Source: Acuticoccus sp963704595
Lineage (GTDB): Bacteria > Pseudomonadota > Alphaproteobacteria > Rhizobiales > Amorphaceae
Length of the DNA stretch: 64,000 nucleotides
Assembly (NCBI GenBank): GCA_963704595.1
Contig: OY969922.1
Span: 2,852,001 to 2,916,000 of the forward strand
Reading direction: 5' to 3'
Position numbers and translations under genes: made by a program
Notes under the pieces: generated by a model
Database searches by the model: none
The model's input: only the letters and a program-made list of their open reading frames with translations
What the model was told of the DNA's origin: nothing
Shown: piece by piece, positions 36,228-46,687 of the stretch
How positions within the stretch are numbered: the stretch's first letter is position 1
Layout of the letters: each line of letters starts with the position of its first letter

Positions 36228-36443
36228 TCAGGCGTTGCGGCTTTTCTCGGCTTCCTTGGACGCCACGGTGGTCGGAGGCGTGTGGTCGATCGTCTTCTGA
36301 TCGTCCTCGTCCTCGGCCATGCCCTTCTTGAAGCTCTTGATCCCCTTCGCGACGTCACCCATCAGCTCGGAGATCTTTCCGCGACCGAACAGGAGCACCA
36401 CGATCACGCCGATGATGACGACCTGCCAAAGACTGATACCCAT
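36228..36443 (-). CDS. tatA: Sec-independent protein translocase TatA
   Basis: A 71-residue protein with N-terminal helix LWQVVIIGVIVVLLFGRGKISELM, the FGxxK hinge and amphipathic GDVAKGIKSFKKGM, then an acidic tail. TatA oligomers form the protein-conducting element. AAGGGGAAAG precedes ATG 36443. It is first of the tatABC set, 123 bases after the preceding ABC gene. Confidence 0.95.
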   Translation of the reverse strand: MGISLWQVVIIGVIVVLLFGRGKISELMGDVAKGIKSFKKGMAEDEDDQKTIDHTPPTTVASKEAEKSRNA

Positions 36444-36566
36444 TGGTCTTTCCCCTTTTGGCCCGCTACCGGGCCGCGCCGTGACCGTACTGTGGCGCGT
36501 GTTTCTCGTCCGGGCCGCTGGCCCCGTCGCCCCCGTATAGCGAATTCGGCCCCGTCTTGCCTATGC

Positions 36567-37630
36567 CTATTGTTGGGCAGGCAAAATGATCGCCTGGCGC
36601 AAATCAGGCACGACGCGCACTTTTTCGCCATGCGGCATCGCGTAGGGGTCGGCCCGTAGAGACGACCTCGTCGGCCCCGACGCGGCCGGCAATCTCGACA
36701 TGGGTGCCGAAGAAGCGCCTGCGCATCACCTGCACCTCGACCCCTGCCCCGCGCTCGTGGGGGAATACCTGGAGTGCCTCGGGCCGGAATGCAATCGTCA
36801 GCGGCTCTCCGTCGCGGTCCGGCGACACCGGGACGCGGCCAATGGCGGTCTCGATCATCCCGTTGCTCGCTCGGCCCGAGAAGACGTTGACGTGGGAGAA
36901 CACGCGGGCAGCCTCCAGATCGACCGGCCAGCGCCAGATATCCTCCGGCGACGCGACCTGGACGATCCGCCCTTCCCGCATCAGCGCGATCCGCCCGGCC
37001 ATGGCGAGCGCTTCCTCGGGGTCGTGGGTGACGATGACCGCCGTCGCCTCGCGGCTTTTCAGGAGCGAGAGCGTGTCCTCGCGCACCGTGTCGCGCAGCG
37101 AGCGGTCGAGGCCGGAGAACGGCTCGTCGAACAGGACCACCTTGCGGCGCCGGCAGGAGCGCGCGGGCGAGCGCGACGCGCTGCTGCTCGCCGCCGGAGA
37201 GCTGGTGCGGGTAGGCCCGCTCGTAGCCGGCCAGGCCGACGCTCTTCAGCGCCGCGAGCGCGGCCTCGCGCGAACCCTTGCCGCGCTTGCCGTAGCCTAC
37301 ATTTTCAGCAATCCGCATGTGCGGGAACAGCGCAAGATCCTGGAAGACGAGGCCGAGGGGCCGCGTTTCGGCGGGATCGAAGCGGTTGTCGTCCGCCACC
37401 ACGGTGCCCGAGACGCGCACCGTCCCGCTCGACTGGCGCGAGATGCCGGCCGCGATCCGCAGAAGGCTCGTCTTGCCGCAGCCGGAGGGACCGAGCAGGC
37501 ACACGATCTCGCGCGGCCGCACGTCAAGCGTGATGCCGTGGAGGATCTTGTGGCTGCCGGCCTGAAAGGTGATGGCTTCGAGCGAGAGCGGTGCGTCCGC
37601 CTGCGGTGGTTCAGCGGTCCTGATCGTCAC
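36567..37630 (-). CDS. Orphan ABC transporter ATP-binding protein (FbpC/PotA type), two frameshifts
   Basis: Reconstructed length is 353 residues. Walker A GPSGCGKTS, the Q-loop in LVFQDLALFPHM, signature LSGGEQQRVALARAL, Walker B KVVLFDEPFSGLD and the switch His in VIVTHDPEEAL are all present. A C-terminal TOBE-like domain includes IAFRPEALQVFP. This layout matches importers for ferric iron, spermidine/putrescine or thiamine. Breaks near 37150 and 36652 are repaired by removing one base each; the corrected end reads QAIILPAQQ. No permease or binding-protein gene is adjacent. GTG 37630 overlaps the end of scpB by 20 bases, so the gene is coupled to it. Confidence 0.82.
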
Positions 37631-38333
37631 TCTCCCGGTGTTCGTCCAGCGGCGCGTCGGGCTCGTCGTCCGCGTCGGTCTCGCTCGCGGCGCCATCATC
37701 GTCCTCCAGCGGGTCCTCGTCGGCGTCGAACGCGTCGTCGTCGCGCGGCTGCGGCATCGTGAAGCCCGACGGCGGCGTTCCTTCCAGCAGGCCGGAGCCG
37801 CGCAGGTCGTCGAGCCCCGGCAGGTCCGTGATCGAGGCGAGCGTGAAGTGGTTGAGGAACTCCGGCGTGGTGCCGAAGGTCACCGGACGGCCCGGAACGC
37901 GGCGGCGACCCCGCAGGCGCACCCACCCCGTCTCGAGCAGGATGTCGAGCGTTCCCTTGGCGACGGCGACGCCGCGGATCTCCTCGATCTCGGCGCGGGT
38001 GACGGGCTGGTGGTAGGCGATGATGGCGAGGGTTTCGAGCGCGGCCTGGCTGAGGCGGCGCGTCGCCTCGCGCTCGGCGGTCATCAGCTCGGCAAGGTCG
38101 GGCGCGGTGCGGAAGGCCCAGCCGTCCGCCGCCTGGACGAGGTTGACGCCGCGGTTGGCGTAGACGGTCTGGAGCTGCCTGAGGCGGGCGAGAACGTCGG
38201 TCTCCTCCGGCAGGCGCTGGGCGAGCGTCGCCTCGGGGAGCGGCGCCGAGGCGGCGAACAGCACGGCTTCGAGCCGGCGCAGCGCCTCCCCTTCGGCAGG
38301 ATCGCCGGCGAAGAGCGAGATTGCCTCAGCCAT
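37611..38333 (-). CDS. scpB: Segregation and condensation protein B
   Basis: A 240-residue protein with the double winged-helix core of ScpB: EALRRLEAVLFAASAPL, then LSQAALETLAIIAYHQPVTRAEIEEIRGV, LETGWVRLRGRRRVPGRP and FLNHFTLASITDLPGL. A very acidic tail follows (about residues 205-240). ScpB dimers bind ScpA and regulate the SMC ATPase in chromosome compaction. It overlaps scpA by eight bases. The ATG at 38333 is preferred because upstream codons lack conserved residues. Confidence 0.94.
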   Translation of the reverse strand: MAEAISLFAGDPAEGEALRRLEAVLFAASAPLPEATLAQRLPEETDVLARLRQLQTVYANRGVNLVQAADGWAFRTAPDLAELMTAEREATRRLSQAALETLAIIAYHQPVTRAEIEEIRGVAVAKGTLDILLETGWVRLRGRRRVPGRPVTFGTTPEFLNHFTLASITDLPGLDDLRGSGLLEGTPPSGFTMPQPRDDDAFDADEDPLEDDDGAASETDADDEPDAPLDEHRESDDQDR

Positions 38334-39099
38334 TGGGGTTTCCCCTGATGTAGAGCGGCTCGAACGGGCCGGACTGGCGCACCGAGATGCGCCCCTCGCG
38401 CGCCATCTCAAGCGCCGCACCAAAAGCGCTCGCCGTCAGCGCGCGACGGTCCTCGGAGCGCGGCATCGCCGAGACCAGCAGCGACAGCGGCATCCATTCC
38501 GACTGCGGGCCGATCAGCCGCTCCATGATCTTGCGCGCGTCTACCAGCGAGAAGACGGGGCGCTTCTCCATGGTCATCGTGCGCACGATCTCCTGCTGGC
38601 GCACGCTGCCGTAGGCGGAGAGGAGATCGTAGAGCGAGGCGTTCCACACGGTTTCGGTCTGCACCGAGATCCGCTCGGGCATCCCGCGCGGGAAAATGTC
38701 TTCGCCGAGGTGCGGGCGCTTCATCAGCGCGGCGGCGGCGGTGCGCATCGCTTCGAGACGGCGCAGGCGAAAGGCGAGGTCTTCGGCGAGTTCCTCGCCG
38801 GCCTCGGCGTCCTTGTCGTCGGCGGGCGCGATCAGGCGGCTCTTCAGCCAGGCGAGCCATGCCGCCATCACCAGGAAATCGGCCGCGAGCTCGATCCGCA
38901 GCGCCTTCGCCTTCTCCACGAAGGCGAGATACTGCTCGGCGAGCGGCAGGATCTGGATCTTCATGAGGTCGATCTTCTCCTGCCGGGCAAGGGCGAGGAG
39001 AAGGTCGAGCGGGCCCTCGAAGCCGGTGACGTCGACGATGAGCTGCTCGTCCGGCGTCTTCGGCTCGCGCGGCGCGTCCTCGAACGGGTCGGCGGTCAT
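38326..39099 (-). CDS. scpA: Segregation and condensation protein A
   Basis: A 257-residue kleisin subunit of the SMC-ScpAB condensin. The diagnostic FEGPLDLLLALARQEKIDLMKIQI, LPLAEQYLAFVEKAKALRIELAADFLVMAAWLAWLKSRLI and the C-terminal winged helix (SAFGAALEMAREGRISVRQ) are all visible. The ATG overlaps the nagZ stop (ATGA). Confidence 0.95.
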   Translation of the reverse strand: MTADPFEDAPREPKTPDEQLIVDVTGFEGPLDLLLALARQEKIDLMKIQILPLAEQYLAFVEKAKALRIELAADFLVMAAWLAWLKSRLIAPADDKDAEAGEELAEDLAFRLRRLEAMRTAAAALMKRPHLGEDIFPRGMPERISVQTETVWNASLYDLLSAYGSVRQQEIVRTMTMEKRPVFSLVDARKIMERLIGPQSEWMPLSLLVSAMPRSEDRRALTASAFGAALEMAREGRISVRQSGPFEPLYIRGNPNG

Positions 39100-40105
39100 G
39101 GCGCCGCGTCCGCAGCGCCGGTCAGCGCCTCGAACTCGCGGCGGAGCCCGGCAAGGTCGGCCTCCTCCGGCACGCGGCGGGCAGCGCGGACATTTTCGAG
39201 GCGGCGCATCGGCCTCGCTGCCCATCGCGCGGAAGGACGGCTGCGATCCGCTCCATCTCCGCCATCCGCCCGTTGCAGTGGAGGACGCAGTCGCACCCGG
39301 CGGCGAGCGCGGCGACCGCGTCGTCGGCGATGTTGCCGCCGAGGGCGCCCATCGAGATGTCGTCGGTCATCAGGAAACCGTCGAAGCCGATCTCGTCGCG
39401 GATGATGCCGATCACGGTGGGCGAAAGCGTTGCCGGCAGCGTCGGGTCGAGGGCCGTGTAGAGGACGTGGGCGCTCATCCCCAGCGGGAGGTGATTGAGC
39501 GCGCGGAAGGGGGCGAAGTCGCTGCCGAGTTCGGCGCGGCTGGCGTCGACACGCGGCAGCGCCACGTGGCTGTCGACGGCGGCCCGCCCGTGCCCCGGAA
39601 TGTGCTTGAGGACCGGGAACGCGCCGGCATCCAGAACGCCCTCCGCCGCGGCGCCCGCCAGCGCTGCGACGCGGGCGGGGTCGGTCCCGTAGGCGCGGTC
39701 GCCGATGATGTCGTGCGCGCCGGGGACCGGGACGTCGGCGACGGGCAGGCACGGCGCGTTGAGGCCGGTCGGCTGCAGATCGGACGCGATGAGATGCCCT
39801 GCGAGCCAGGCGGCGCGCAGCCCGGCCGCCTCGTCGCGTGCGTAGATTGCGCCGATGACCGCGGCCGGCGGGTAGGACGGCACGAGCGGCGGGCGCAGGC
39901 GCTGCACCCGGCCGCCCTCCTGGTCGACGAAGACGAGATCGGTGCCGGACGCCGCGACCGCCTCGGCGACGAGCTCCGTCACCTGCGCCATCGTCTCGAT
40001 GTTGCGGGCGAACAGGATCAGCCCGACGGGGCGGACCCGTTTCAGGAATTCCGCTTCACGAGCCGTGAGGCTCGTTCCGGACAGCCCGACGATGAGTGGC
40101 GTCAT
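39096..40105 (-). CDS. nagZ: Beta-N-acetylhexosaminidase NagZ, two frameshifts near the C-terminus
   Basis: Reconstructed length is 335 residues in glycoside hydrolase family 3. The catalytic loop KHIPGHGRAAVDSH (about residue 170) holds the NagZ-type His/Asp pair, and the nucleophile is in LMTDDISMGAL (about 250). The enzyme removes GlcNAc from anhydro-muropeptides during cell-wall recycling in the cytoplasm. Extra bases near 39229 and 39211 disrupt the last 45 residues; removing both gives AAVLPAMGSEAMRRLENVRAARR and the proper stop overlapping scpA. The active-site region is intact. Confidence 0.9.
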
Positions 40106-40110
40106 TCTAC

Positions 40111-42333
40111 TCAGTTTCGCCCGATGAAGCAGTCGGCCCCGGCGGACTTCAGCCGCTGGCAGAGGGCTGCCGCCTCCCCGCGCGAGTTGGCGGCGAGGCG
40201 GACGCGGAAGAAGCGGCCGCGGCCCGGCAGGTCCGCCGGCATGATGATCGGCTGCACCGAGCCGAGGATCGACGGGTAGCGCTGCTGGAGGTTGCGGTAG
40301 GAGGTCTGTGCGTCGGCCTCGGTCCGCTGCGAGGAAACCTGTACGCCCCAGGGCGCAGACGGGTCGGAGACCACCGCGGGCTGCTGCGGCGCCGCCGGGG
40401 CCGCGGGCTCTGCTGCGCGCTGGCCCGCAAGGTCGACGGGGCCGCTGCCGGTGCTGGCGACGGTGCGGCTGCGCGCCGGCGGGGCCGGCCGCGGCGCCGG
40501 GAGCGCCGTCACCGGGACGACGCCCGGCGGCAGGTCCGCGTTGTCGAGCGTCTCGAATTCGGGCGTCTCGGGCGTGTCCAGCGTTTCGGGGTCGTCGAGC
40601 GGCTCCTCGCGGTCGATCGGCGCTTCGGTCAGCGCACCGATCGGATCGCTGGAGTTCTCGACCGACGCGACGTCGAACTCCGCGACGTCCGATTCCTCGG
40701 GCATCGTCTCGAGAATGTCGGCATCGCTCGCGAACGCGTCGGCCGGCGCTTCGTCCGCCAGCGCCTCGGCCTCGCCGCCGCGCACGATGGTGCCGTCGGG
40801 CCGGACGGTGACGGTGCGCACGCGCCGCGACAGGATGTCGGCCGTGTCCTCTTCCGGGCCGGGGCCTGCGGTGTCGTCGAAGCCGCCGATCTCGACCTCG
40901 TCGGGGATGACGAGGCTGTCGGTCTCGCCGATCTCGGCGCGCTCGGCGATGTCGGGCTCGGGCTCGGGGGTGTTGTCCTCGGCGGGACGGACCTTCACGT
41001 CCACCGCATCGGCGCGGATGAGCGGCGGTTCCCCGCCCCCGCCGACGCGGCCGTCGCCGGCGAACACGTTGAGGCCGATGACCACGGCGCCGCCGAGCAC
41101 CGCGAGGGCGCCGATCGCGGCGCCGATGCCGGCAAGGCCGGGCCTGCGGCGGCGCGGTGCCTCGGCCTCGCGGATCAGCGAAGGCGGCAGGCGGTCGTCG
41201 ACCTCGCCGTCGAAATCGGCGAACTCGTCGCCCATCCCGTCAGCGTCGATGTCGGCGAGAAGGTCGGCGCTGCCGACCTCGCTGTCGTCGGCCGGCGGAT
41301 CGGCCCGGTAATTCTGGAAGAAGATGCTGGAGAGCGGATTGTCGAGGTCGGGCGCAGCGGCGACCGCATGCTCCTCGGTGTCGGTCCGCCTGTCGAACCG
41401 GAAGGTCGGGATCGGCTTGCCGCGACCGGGGGCCGCCACGGGGCGCACCGGCTGTTCCATGCGCGGCATGGTCGCGCCGGCCTTGGAGCTGAACGGATCA
41501 GGGCCGGGATCGGGCTCGGCGGCCTCCTCCAGCGGGATGTTGCGCGGCTGCGGCACGGCCCCGGCGCGCGGCCCGTCTGCGGCCTTCGCGGCAGACGGAT
41601 CGGCGGCGGCGCGGGGCGCGGGCGCGTCGGGCGACTGCGGCGCCGGCATCGCAATGGGGGCGGCGGGATCGGCAGGGGCGTTGCCCCCGGTGGAGCTAGC
41701 GATGATGGCGCCTATGGCGTTGTCCAGTTCCCAGTCGAGCGCGTCGACCGGCTCTTCGACGACGCCCGACTGCACCGGGTCGTCGTTCTCGTCCTCTGCT
41801 GCGTCGTCTTCGGTCCAGACCGGCGACGGCGGGGTCCGTTCGGCCGCCGGAAGCGGGGTCGACCATTCGGTCTCGCGCTGCGACGTCTCCGGCTTGCGCG
41901 GCCCCTCGCCACGCGGCGCGACGCGCGGTGCGGGCGCTTCCACCTTGGGCGGCGGCGCGGGCTCGGGCGGTTCTGCGGGGCGGGAAAGCTCGGCCTTCAG
42001 GCGCGCCTGGAACGCCTCGCGCCGCCCGCTCGCCGACGCGCGGCTGAACGCGACGTCCGCCGCGGCACTGTCGGGTACAGGTGCGACGGGGCCGCCGGTG
42101 CGGGGCTCGGGATCGGCATAGGGTTCGACGATGCCGTCATCGTCCGCCGTTCCGCGCAGGAACTCTCCGGAAGGCACGGCCTGTCCGCGATCCGAGCGGC
42201 GCTCGGACCAGCCGACCGGCTCGCTGTCCACGAACTGGTCCAGTTCCTCGAAGATATCGGCAGCCGAATTCTTGCGCGCCCCACCGACGGGGCGCTCACT
42301 CTTAAAGGATCCGGGCCGCGTTGGACCATTCAT
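40111..42333 (-). CDS. SPOR-domain cell-envelope protein
   Basis: A 740-residue membrane protein. The first ~390 residues are acidic, proline-rich and low-complexity, probably cytoplasmic. One transmembrane helix follows (LAGIGAAIGALAVLGGAVVIGL, about residues 397-418). A disordered acidic periplasmic stretch leads to a C-terminal SPOR domain (APWGVQVSSQRTEADAQTSY ... FRVRLAANSRGEAAALCQRLK), the fold that binds denuded septal peptidoglycan. It is five bases from nagZ, the usual SPOR-nagZ-scpAB order. The start is uncertain: ATG 42333 or GTG 42360 are both possible. Confidence 0.85.
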   Translation of the reverse strand: MNGPTRPGSFKSERPVGGARKNSAADIFEELDQFVDSEPVGWSERRSDRGQAVPSGEFLRGTADDDGIVEPYADPEPRTGGPVAPVPDSAAADVAFSRASASGRREAFQARLKAELSRPAEPPEPAPPPKVEAPAPRVAPRGEGPRKPETSQRETEWSTPLPAAERTPPSPVWTEDDAAEDENDDPVQSGVVEEPVDALDWELDNAIGAIIASSTGGNAPADPAAPIAMPAPQSPDAPAPRAAADPSAAKAADGPRAGAVPQPRNIPLEEAAEPDPGPDPFSSKAGATMPRMEQPVRPVAAPGRGKPIPTFRFDRRTDTEEHAVAAAPDLDNPLSSIFFQNYRADPPADDSEVGSADLLADIDADGMGDEFADFDGEVDDRLPPSLIREAEAPRRRRPGLAGIGAAIGALAVLGGAVVIGLNVFAGDGRVGGGGEPPLIRADAVDVKVRPAEDNTPEPEPDIAERAEIGETDSLVIPDEVEIGGFDDTAGPGPEEDTADILSRRVRTVTVRPDGTIVRGGEAEALADEAPADAFASDADILETMPEESDVAEFDVASVENSSDPIGALTEAPIDREEPLDDPETLDTPETPEFETLDNADLPPGVVPVTALPAPRPAPPARSRTVASTGSGPVDLAGQRAAEPAAPAAPQQPAVVSDPSAPWGVQVSSQRTEADAQTSYRNLQQRYPSILGSVQPIIMPADLPGRGRFFRVRLAANSRGEAAALCQRLKSAGADCFIGRN

Positions 42334-42405
42334 GGGTCGCCCGCCACTCAAAACTCGCACCCCCAGTCGCGCGACTAATCCGGTCGCATGGTTACGGGGA
42401 AGCGG

Positions 42406-44134
42406 CTACCGCATTTCGTCCGGTGCCGTGACACCGAGCGTTCGAAGACCCTCCGCAATCACCGCCCTCACTGCCTCGACGAGAGCGAGACGACTGCGCG
42501 TGGACTCTCGATCATCCGCATTAACAAACCGTAGAGCGCCTTCATCCTTGCCCCTGTTCCACTGCATATGCAAGGCCGAGGCGAGTTCGTGCAACGCAAA
42601 GGCGAGCCGGTGCGGTTCCGCCTGATCGGCAGCATTCGCGACCGTCTGTGGCCACCCGGCCAGCTGCACGACAAGCCCCCGCTCCCCGCTATCCCTGAGG
42701 TCATTCAGGGATGCTTGACCGAGTTCGTCAAGTATGTCCGGCCCGAATGCCTCCACGGCCTGGCGTTTGACCGAGCAGCAGCGCGCGTGGGCGTACTGGA
42801 CGTAGAAGACAGGGTTCTCGCGGCTCTTTTCGGTGACCTTCTGGAAGTCGAACTCCAGCGGCGCGTCCGCCTTGCGGAACAGCATCATGAAACGGACGGC
42901 ATCGGCGCCGACTTCGTCGACCACTTCGCGCAACGTCACGAAGTTGCCGGAGCGCTTGCTCATCTTCACCGGTTCGCCGCCGCGGGTCAGCTTGACGAGC
43001 TGGCACATGAAACAGTGCGAGCGGCACGGTGTTGCCCGACAGCGCCTTCACGGCGGCGGTCATCCGCTTCACGTAACCGCCGTGGTCGGCGCCGAGGACG
43101 TCGACGAGCTGCTGGTAGCCGCGCGACAACTTGTCGTCATGGTAGGCGATGTCGGACGCGAAGTAGGTGTAGCTGCCGTCCGACTTCATCAGCGCGCGGT
43201 CGATGTCGTCGCCGAACTCGGTGGAGCGGAACAGCGTCTGCTCGCGGTCCTCCCACTCCTCCGACTGCCCCTTGGGCCGCGGCAGCGTGCCCTCGTAGAC
43301 GAGATTGGCGCCCCGCAGCCGCTGAATGGTGGCGGCCACCTTGTCGACCGGCTGTTGCAGCGTGCGTTCGGAGAAGAACGTGTCGTGGACGATGTTGAGC
43401 GCGCCGAGATCGTCGCGGATCATCGCCATCATGCCGTCGATCGCCCGGTCGCGCACCAGCGGCAGCCATTGCGCCTCGTCCATCGCCTTGAGGCTCTCGC
43501 CGAACTCGGCCTTCAGCGCCTCGCCGACGGGGACGAGGTAGTCGCCGGGGTAGAGGCCTTCGGGGATCTCGATCGTCTCGCCAAGCGCTTCGAGGTAGCG
43601 CAGGTACGCCGAGCGGGCGAGGACATCCACCTGCGCTCCGGCATCGTTGATGTAGTATTCGCGCGTCACCTCGTGGCCGCGCACCTCGAGGATCGAGGCC
43701 AGCACGTCGCCGACCACCGCGCCGCGCGCGTGGCCGACATGCATCGGCCCGGTCGGGTTGGCGGACACGAACTCGACGTTGACGCGCTGCGGCGCGTCGG
43801 TCCGCGCAAGCGCCGTGTAGGCCGCGCCGTCCTGCGCCGCGCGCACCACGGCGGACGCCGCCTCGGCGGTGATGGTGAGGTTGATGAAGCCGGGGCCCGC
43901 GACGCTCACCGCCTCGATCAGCGGATCGTCGCCGAGGCGCGCGGCGATCGTCTCGGCAAGGTCGCGCGGCTTGCGGCCGGCGGACTTGGCGAGAACCATC
44001 GCGACGTTGGTGGAAAAGTCGCCGTGGGTCGGGTCGCGCGGTGTCTCGACCGCAACGCGCTCCAGCCCCTCGGAGAGGCCTTCGGCCTCGGCGATGGCGA
44101 TGATGCGGGTCCTGAGCGTGTCGAGAAGGTGCAT
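42406..44134 (-). CDS. argS: Arginine--tRNA ligase, one frameshift
   Basis: Reconstructed length is 575 residues. It is a class I synthetase with the N-terminal tRNA-recognition domain (RDPTHGDFSTNVAM), the HIGH-type motif ANPTGPMHVGHARGA (about residue 131) and KMSKRSG (about 392). ArgRS often lacks a canonical KMSKS, but here it is nearly intact. One surplus base near 43009 separates NTVPLALF from MCQLVKLTRGGEP. The enzyme is essential, so the break is very probably a sequence error. The C-terminal anticodon-binding helices end LRTLGVTAPDEMR. Confidence 0.93.
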
Positions 44135-44242
44135 GGGTGGTCCGGCGTTTGGCTTGGAAAGGAGTGCGCATAACGCGTTCGTTGCCCAAGCGCGAGGGGG
44201 CGGCGCCGCGAACCCGCCATGTCGCCCGCCTCTGCGCCGGGC

Positions 44243-45497
44243 TCACCCGGCCGAGTGCCACTCCTTCAGCTCGGGCGTGTTGCCGACGAGGCGGGTATGC
44301 TCGCGCAGCGCGAAGCGGTCGGTCATCCCGGCGATGTAGTCGCACGTGCGGCGAAGACGCCGGGGCTCCTCGTCGGCCGGATCGCGCCAGCTGTCCGGCA
44401 GCAGCGCCGGGTCGTTCGCGAACACGGTGAAGAGGTCGGCCACCACCTGCCCGGCCTTGTCGCGCGCCTGGAGGACGTCGACGTCGGCGTAGAGTTCGCG
44501 GTGGAGGGTGCGCTTCAGCGTCTTCTCGGCGGCGGCCATTCCGGCGGAGAACGCCACCATCGGCCCGTCCTGTGCCGCGACGTCGTCGGCGGTCGCCACG
44601 CCCGCGGCGGCGATCCGGCGGATCGTCTCGGAGATGGCGTCCTCGATCATCCGGGTCAGCAGGCGGCGCACCAGTTCGTGGGTCTGGCGGATCGGCTCCA
44701 GCCCCGGCGCCTCGCGCTCCACCTCGGCGAGGATGTCGGCGATGAGGTCCACCTCGCGCGAGCGCGTCCAGCGAGAGGATGCCGGAGCGCAGGCCGTCGT
44801 CGATGTCGTGGCTGTCGTAGGCGATGTCGTCGGACAGGGCCGCGATCTGCGCCTCCAGCCCCGCCTGGTCGACGAGGTTGAGGTCGGCCACCTCGGGGTC
44901 GCCGTAGAAGGGGCTGGTGCGGTCGTCGCCCGGCGGACCGTTGTGCTTCACAAGGCCTTCCAGCATCTCGTAGGTGAGGTTGAGGCCGTCGTAGTGGGCG
45001 TAGCGGCGTTCGAGCCGCGTCACGATCCGGTAGGCCTGGACGTTGTGGTCGAACCCGCCGTGGTCCGCCATCATCCGCGCCAGCACGCGCTCACCCTCGT
45101 GGCCGAAGGGGGTGTGGCCGAAGTCGTGCGCCAGCGCCAGCGCCTCGGCAAGGTCCTCGTCGAGCGACAGGACGCGGGCGATGGAGCCCGCGATCTGCGC
45201 CACCTCCAGGCTGTGCGTGAGGCGGGAGCGGAAGTGGTCGCCGTCGGTGGTGATGAAGACCTGCGTCTTGTGGGTCAGCCGGCGGAAGGCGGAGGAATGG
45301 ACGATCCGGTCCCGGTCCCGCTGGAACGGGGTGCGCGTGGCGGACGAGGCTTCCGCGATCCGCCGGCCGCGCGACCGCGACGGGTCGGTGGCGAACGGGG
45401 CGAGGAGCCGCGGCGACGGTCGCACGTTCTGCAAGGGGCAAGACTCCAGACTTGGGCCGGGCAGCGAATCGGCATCAGGTGGCGTGGCAACGATCAT
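44243..45497 (-). CDS. dgt: Deoxyguanosinetriphosphate triphosphohydrolase-like protein, one frameshift
   Basis: Reconstructed length is 417 residues. It is an HD-domain dNTPase: RIVHSSAFRRLTHKTQV, then RLTHSLEVAQIAGS (first His), LAHDFGHTPFGHEGE (HD pair, about residue 126) and SDDIAYDSHDIDDGL (last Asp). It hydrolyses dNTPs to deoxynucleosides and triphosphate. An extra base near 44756 splits LDALA from EVDLIADILAEV. It is divergent from the Fe-S carrier gene and upstream of argS, the conserved order in Alphaproteobacteria. Confidence 0.92.
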
Positions 45498-45541
45498 CCC
45501 TATATGAAGGGGTGTAAATCCTTCGCCACCGGGAGAATGTC

Positions 45542-45874
45542 ATGGCCGAAGCCACGTTCGAGGTTACGCCCCGCGCCTTTGCCCGCGTCTCAAAGATCCT
45601 GTCCGCCGAAGCCGCCAGGGCGCTGCGCGTGTCGGTGGAAGGCGGCGGCTGCTCGGGCTTCCAGTACAAGTACGACCTCGTCGAGGGTCCTGCGGACGAC
45701 GACCTCGTCCTCACCGGCGAGGCGGCGACCGTAGTTGTGGACCCCGTGTCACTCCCCTTCCTCGCGGGCGCCGAGCTTGATTATGTGGACGACCTGATGG
45801 GCCAGTCCTTCCAGATCAAGAACCCCAACGCCCAGTCGTCGTGCGGCTGCGGCACGTCCTTCTCGCTCCTCTAG
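45542..45874 (+). CDS. erpA: A-type iron-sulfur carrier, ErpA/IscA family
   Basis: A 110-residue protein with the three conserved cysteines of A-type carriers: GGGCSGFQYKYDLV (Cys about residue 37) and SSCGCGTSFSL (about 102 and 104). It passes Fe-S clusters to apo-enzymes. GGGAGAATGTC leads into ATG 45542. It is divergent from dgt and ten bases upstream of the exonuclease III gene, the usual alphaproteobacterial trio. Confidence 0.92.
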   Translation: MAEATFEVTPRAFARVSKILSAEAARALRVSVEGGGCSGFQYKYDLVEGPADDDLVLTGEAATVVVDPVSLPFLAGAELDYVDDLMGQSFQIKNPNAQSSCGCGTSFSLL

Positions 45875-45884
45875 AGGTCAATTC

Positions 45885-46667
45885 GTGCGGATCGCCACCT
45901 GGAACATCAACGGCGTCAAGGCGCGAATCGACAGCCTCACCCGCTGGCTCGAGGAAAGCGCGCCGGACATCGTGTGCCTCCAGGAGATCAAGTCGCAGGA
46001 CGAGACGTTCCCGGCCGAGGCGATCGAGCGGCTCGGCTACAACGTCGCGACCCACGGCCAGAAGGGTTTTAATGGCGTCGCCCTTCTGTCGAAGCGGCCC
46101 CTGGAAGACGTGATGCGGCGCCTCCCGGGCGACGATGGCGACGAGCATTCGCGCTACATCGAGGCGACCGTCTCGACCGACAAGGGCGCCGTCAGGGTGG
46201 CGAGCATCTATCTGCCCAACGGCAATCCGATCGACACCGAGAAATTCCCCTACAAGCTCGGCTGGATGGACCGCCTGCTCGCGCACGCCGAGGAGCTTCT
46301 GGCGACCGATACGCCCATCGTCCTCGCGGGCGATTACAACGTCATCCCGACCCCCGACGACGCGCGCCACCCCGACCGCTGGACCGACGATGCCCTCTTC
46401 CAGCCGGAGAGCCGCGCAAAGCACCGTGCGCTGGTGAACCTCGGCTACACCGACGCGCAGCGTGCGGTCGACAGGTCGGACGGGATCTACACGTTCTGGG
46501 ACTATCAGGCCGGTGCCTGGCAGAAGAACAACGGCATACGGATCGACCACCTCATGCTGTCGCCGCAGGCGGCGGACCGGCTCGAGGGCGTCGTGGTTGA
46601 GAAGCACACCCGCGCCTGGTCGAAGCCGTCGGACCACGTGCCGGTCGTCGCGACGCTCGACCTCTAG
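45885..46667 (+). CDS. xth: Exodeoxyribonuclease III
   Basis: A 260-residue AP endonuclease/3'-5' exonuclease of the EEP superfamily. Motifs are ATWNINGVKAR, IVCLQEIKSQD with the metal Glu (about residue 34), IYLPNGNP, LAGDYNVIPT (about 150), GIYTFWDYQAGAW and the catalytic SDHVPVVATL. The GTG start at 45885 matches where the conserved strand starts. It is likely co-transcribed with erpA. Confidence 0.94.
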   Translation: MRIATWNINGVKARIDSLTRWLEESAPDIVCLQEIKSQDETFPAEAIERLGYNVATHGQKGFNGVALLSKRPLEDVMRRLPGDDGDEHSRYIEATVSTDKGAVRVASIYLPNGNPIDTEKFPYKLGWMDRLLAHAEELLATDTPIVLAGDYNVIPTPDDARHPDRWTDDALFQPESRAKHRALVNLGYTDAQRAVDRSDGIYTFWDYQAGAWQKNNGIRIDHLMLSPQAADRLEGVVVEKHTRAWSKPSDHVPVVATLDL

Positions 46668-46687
46668 CCTCTACCGCGCAATCAAAT

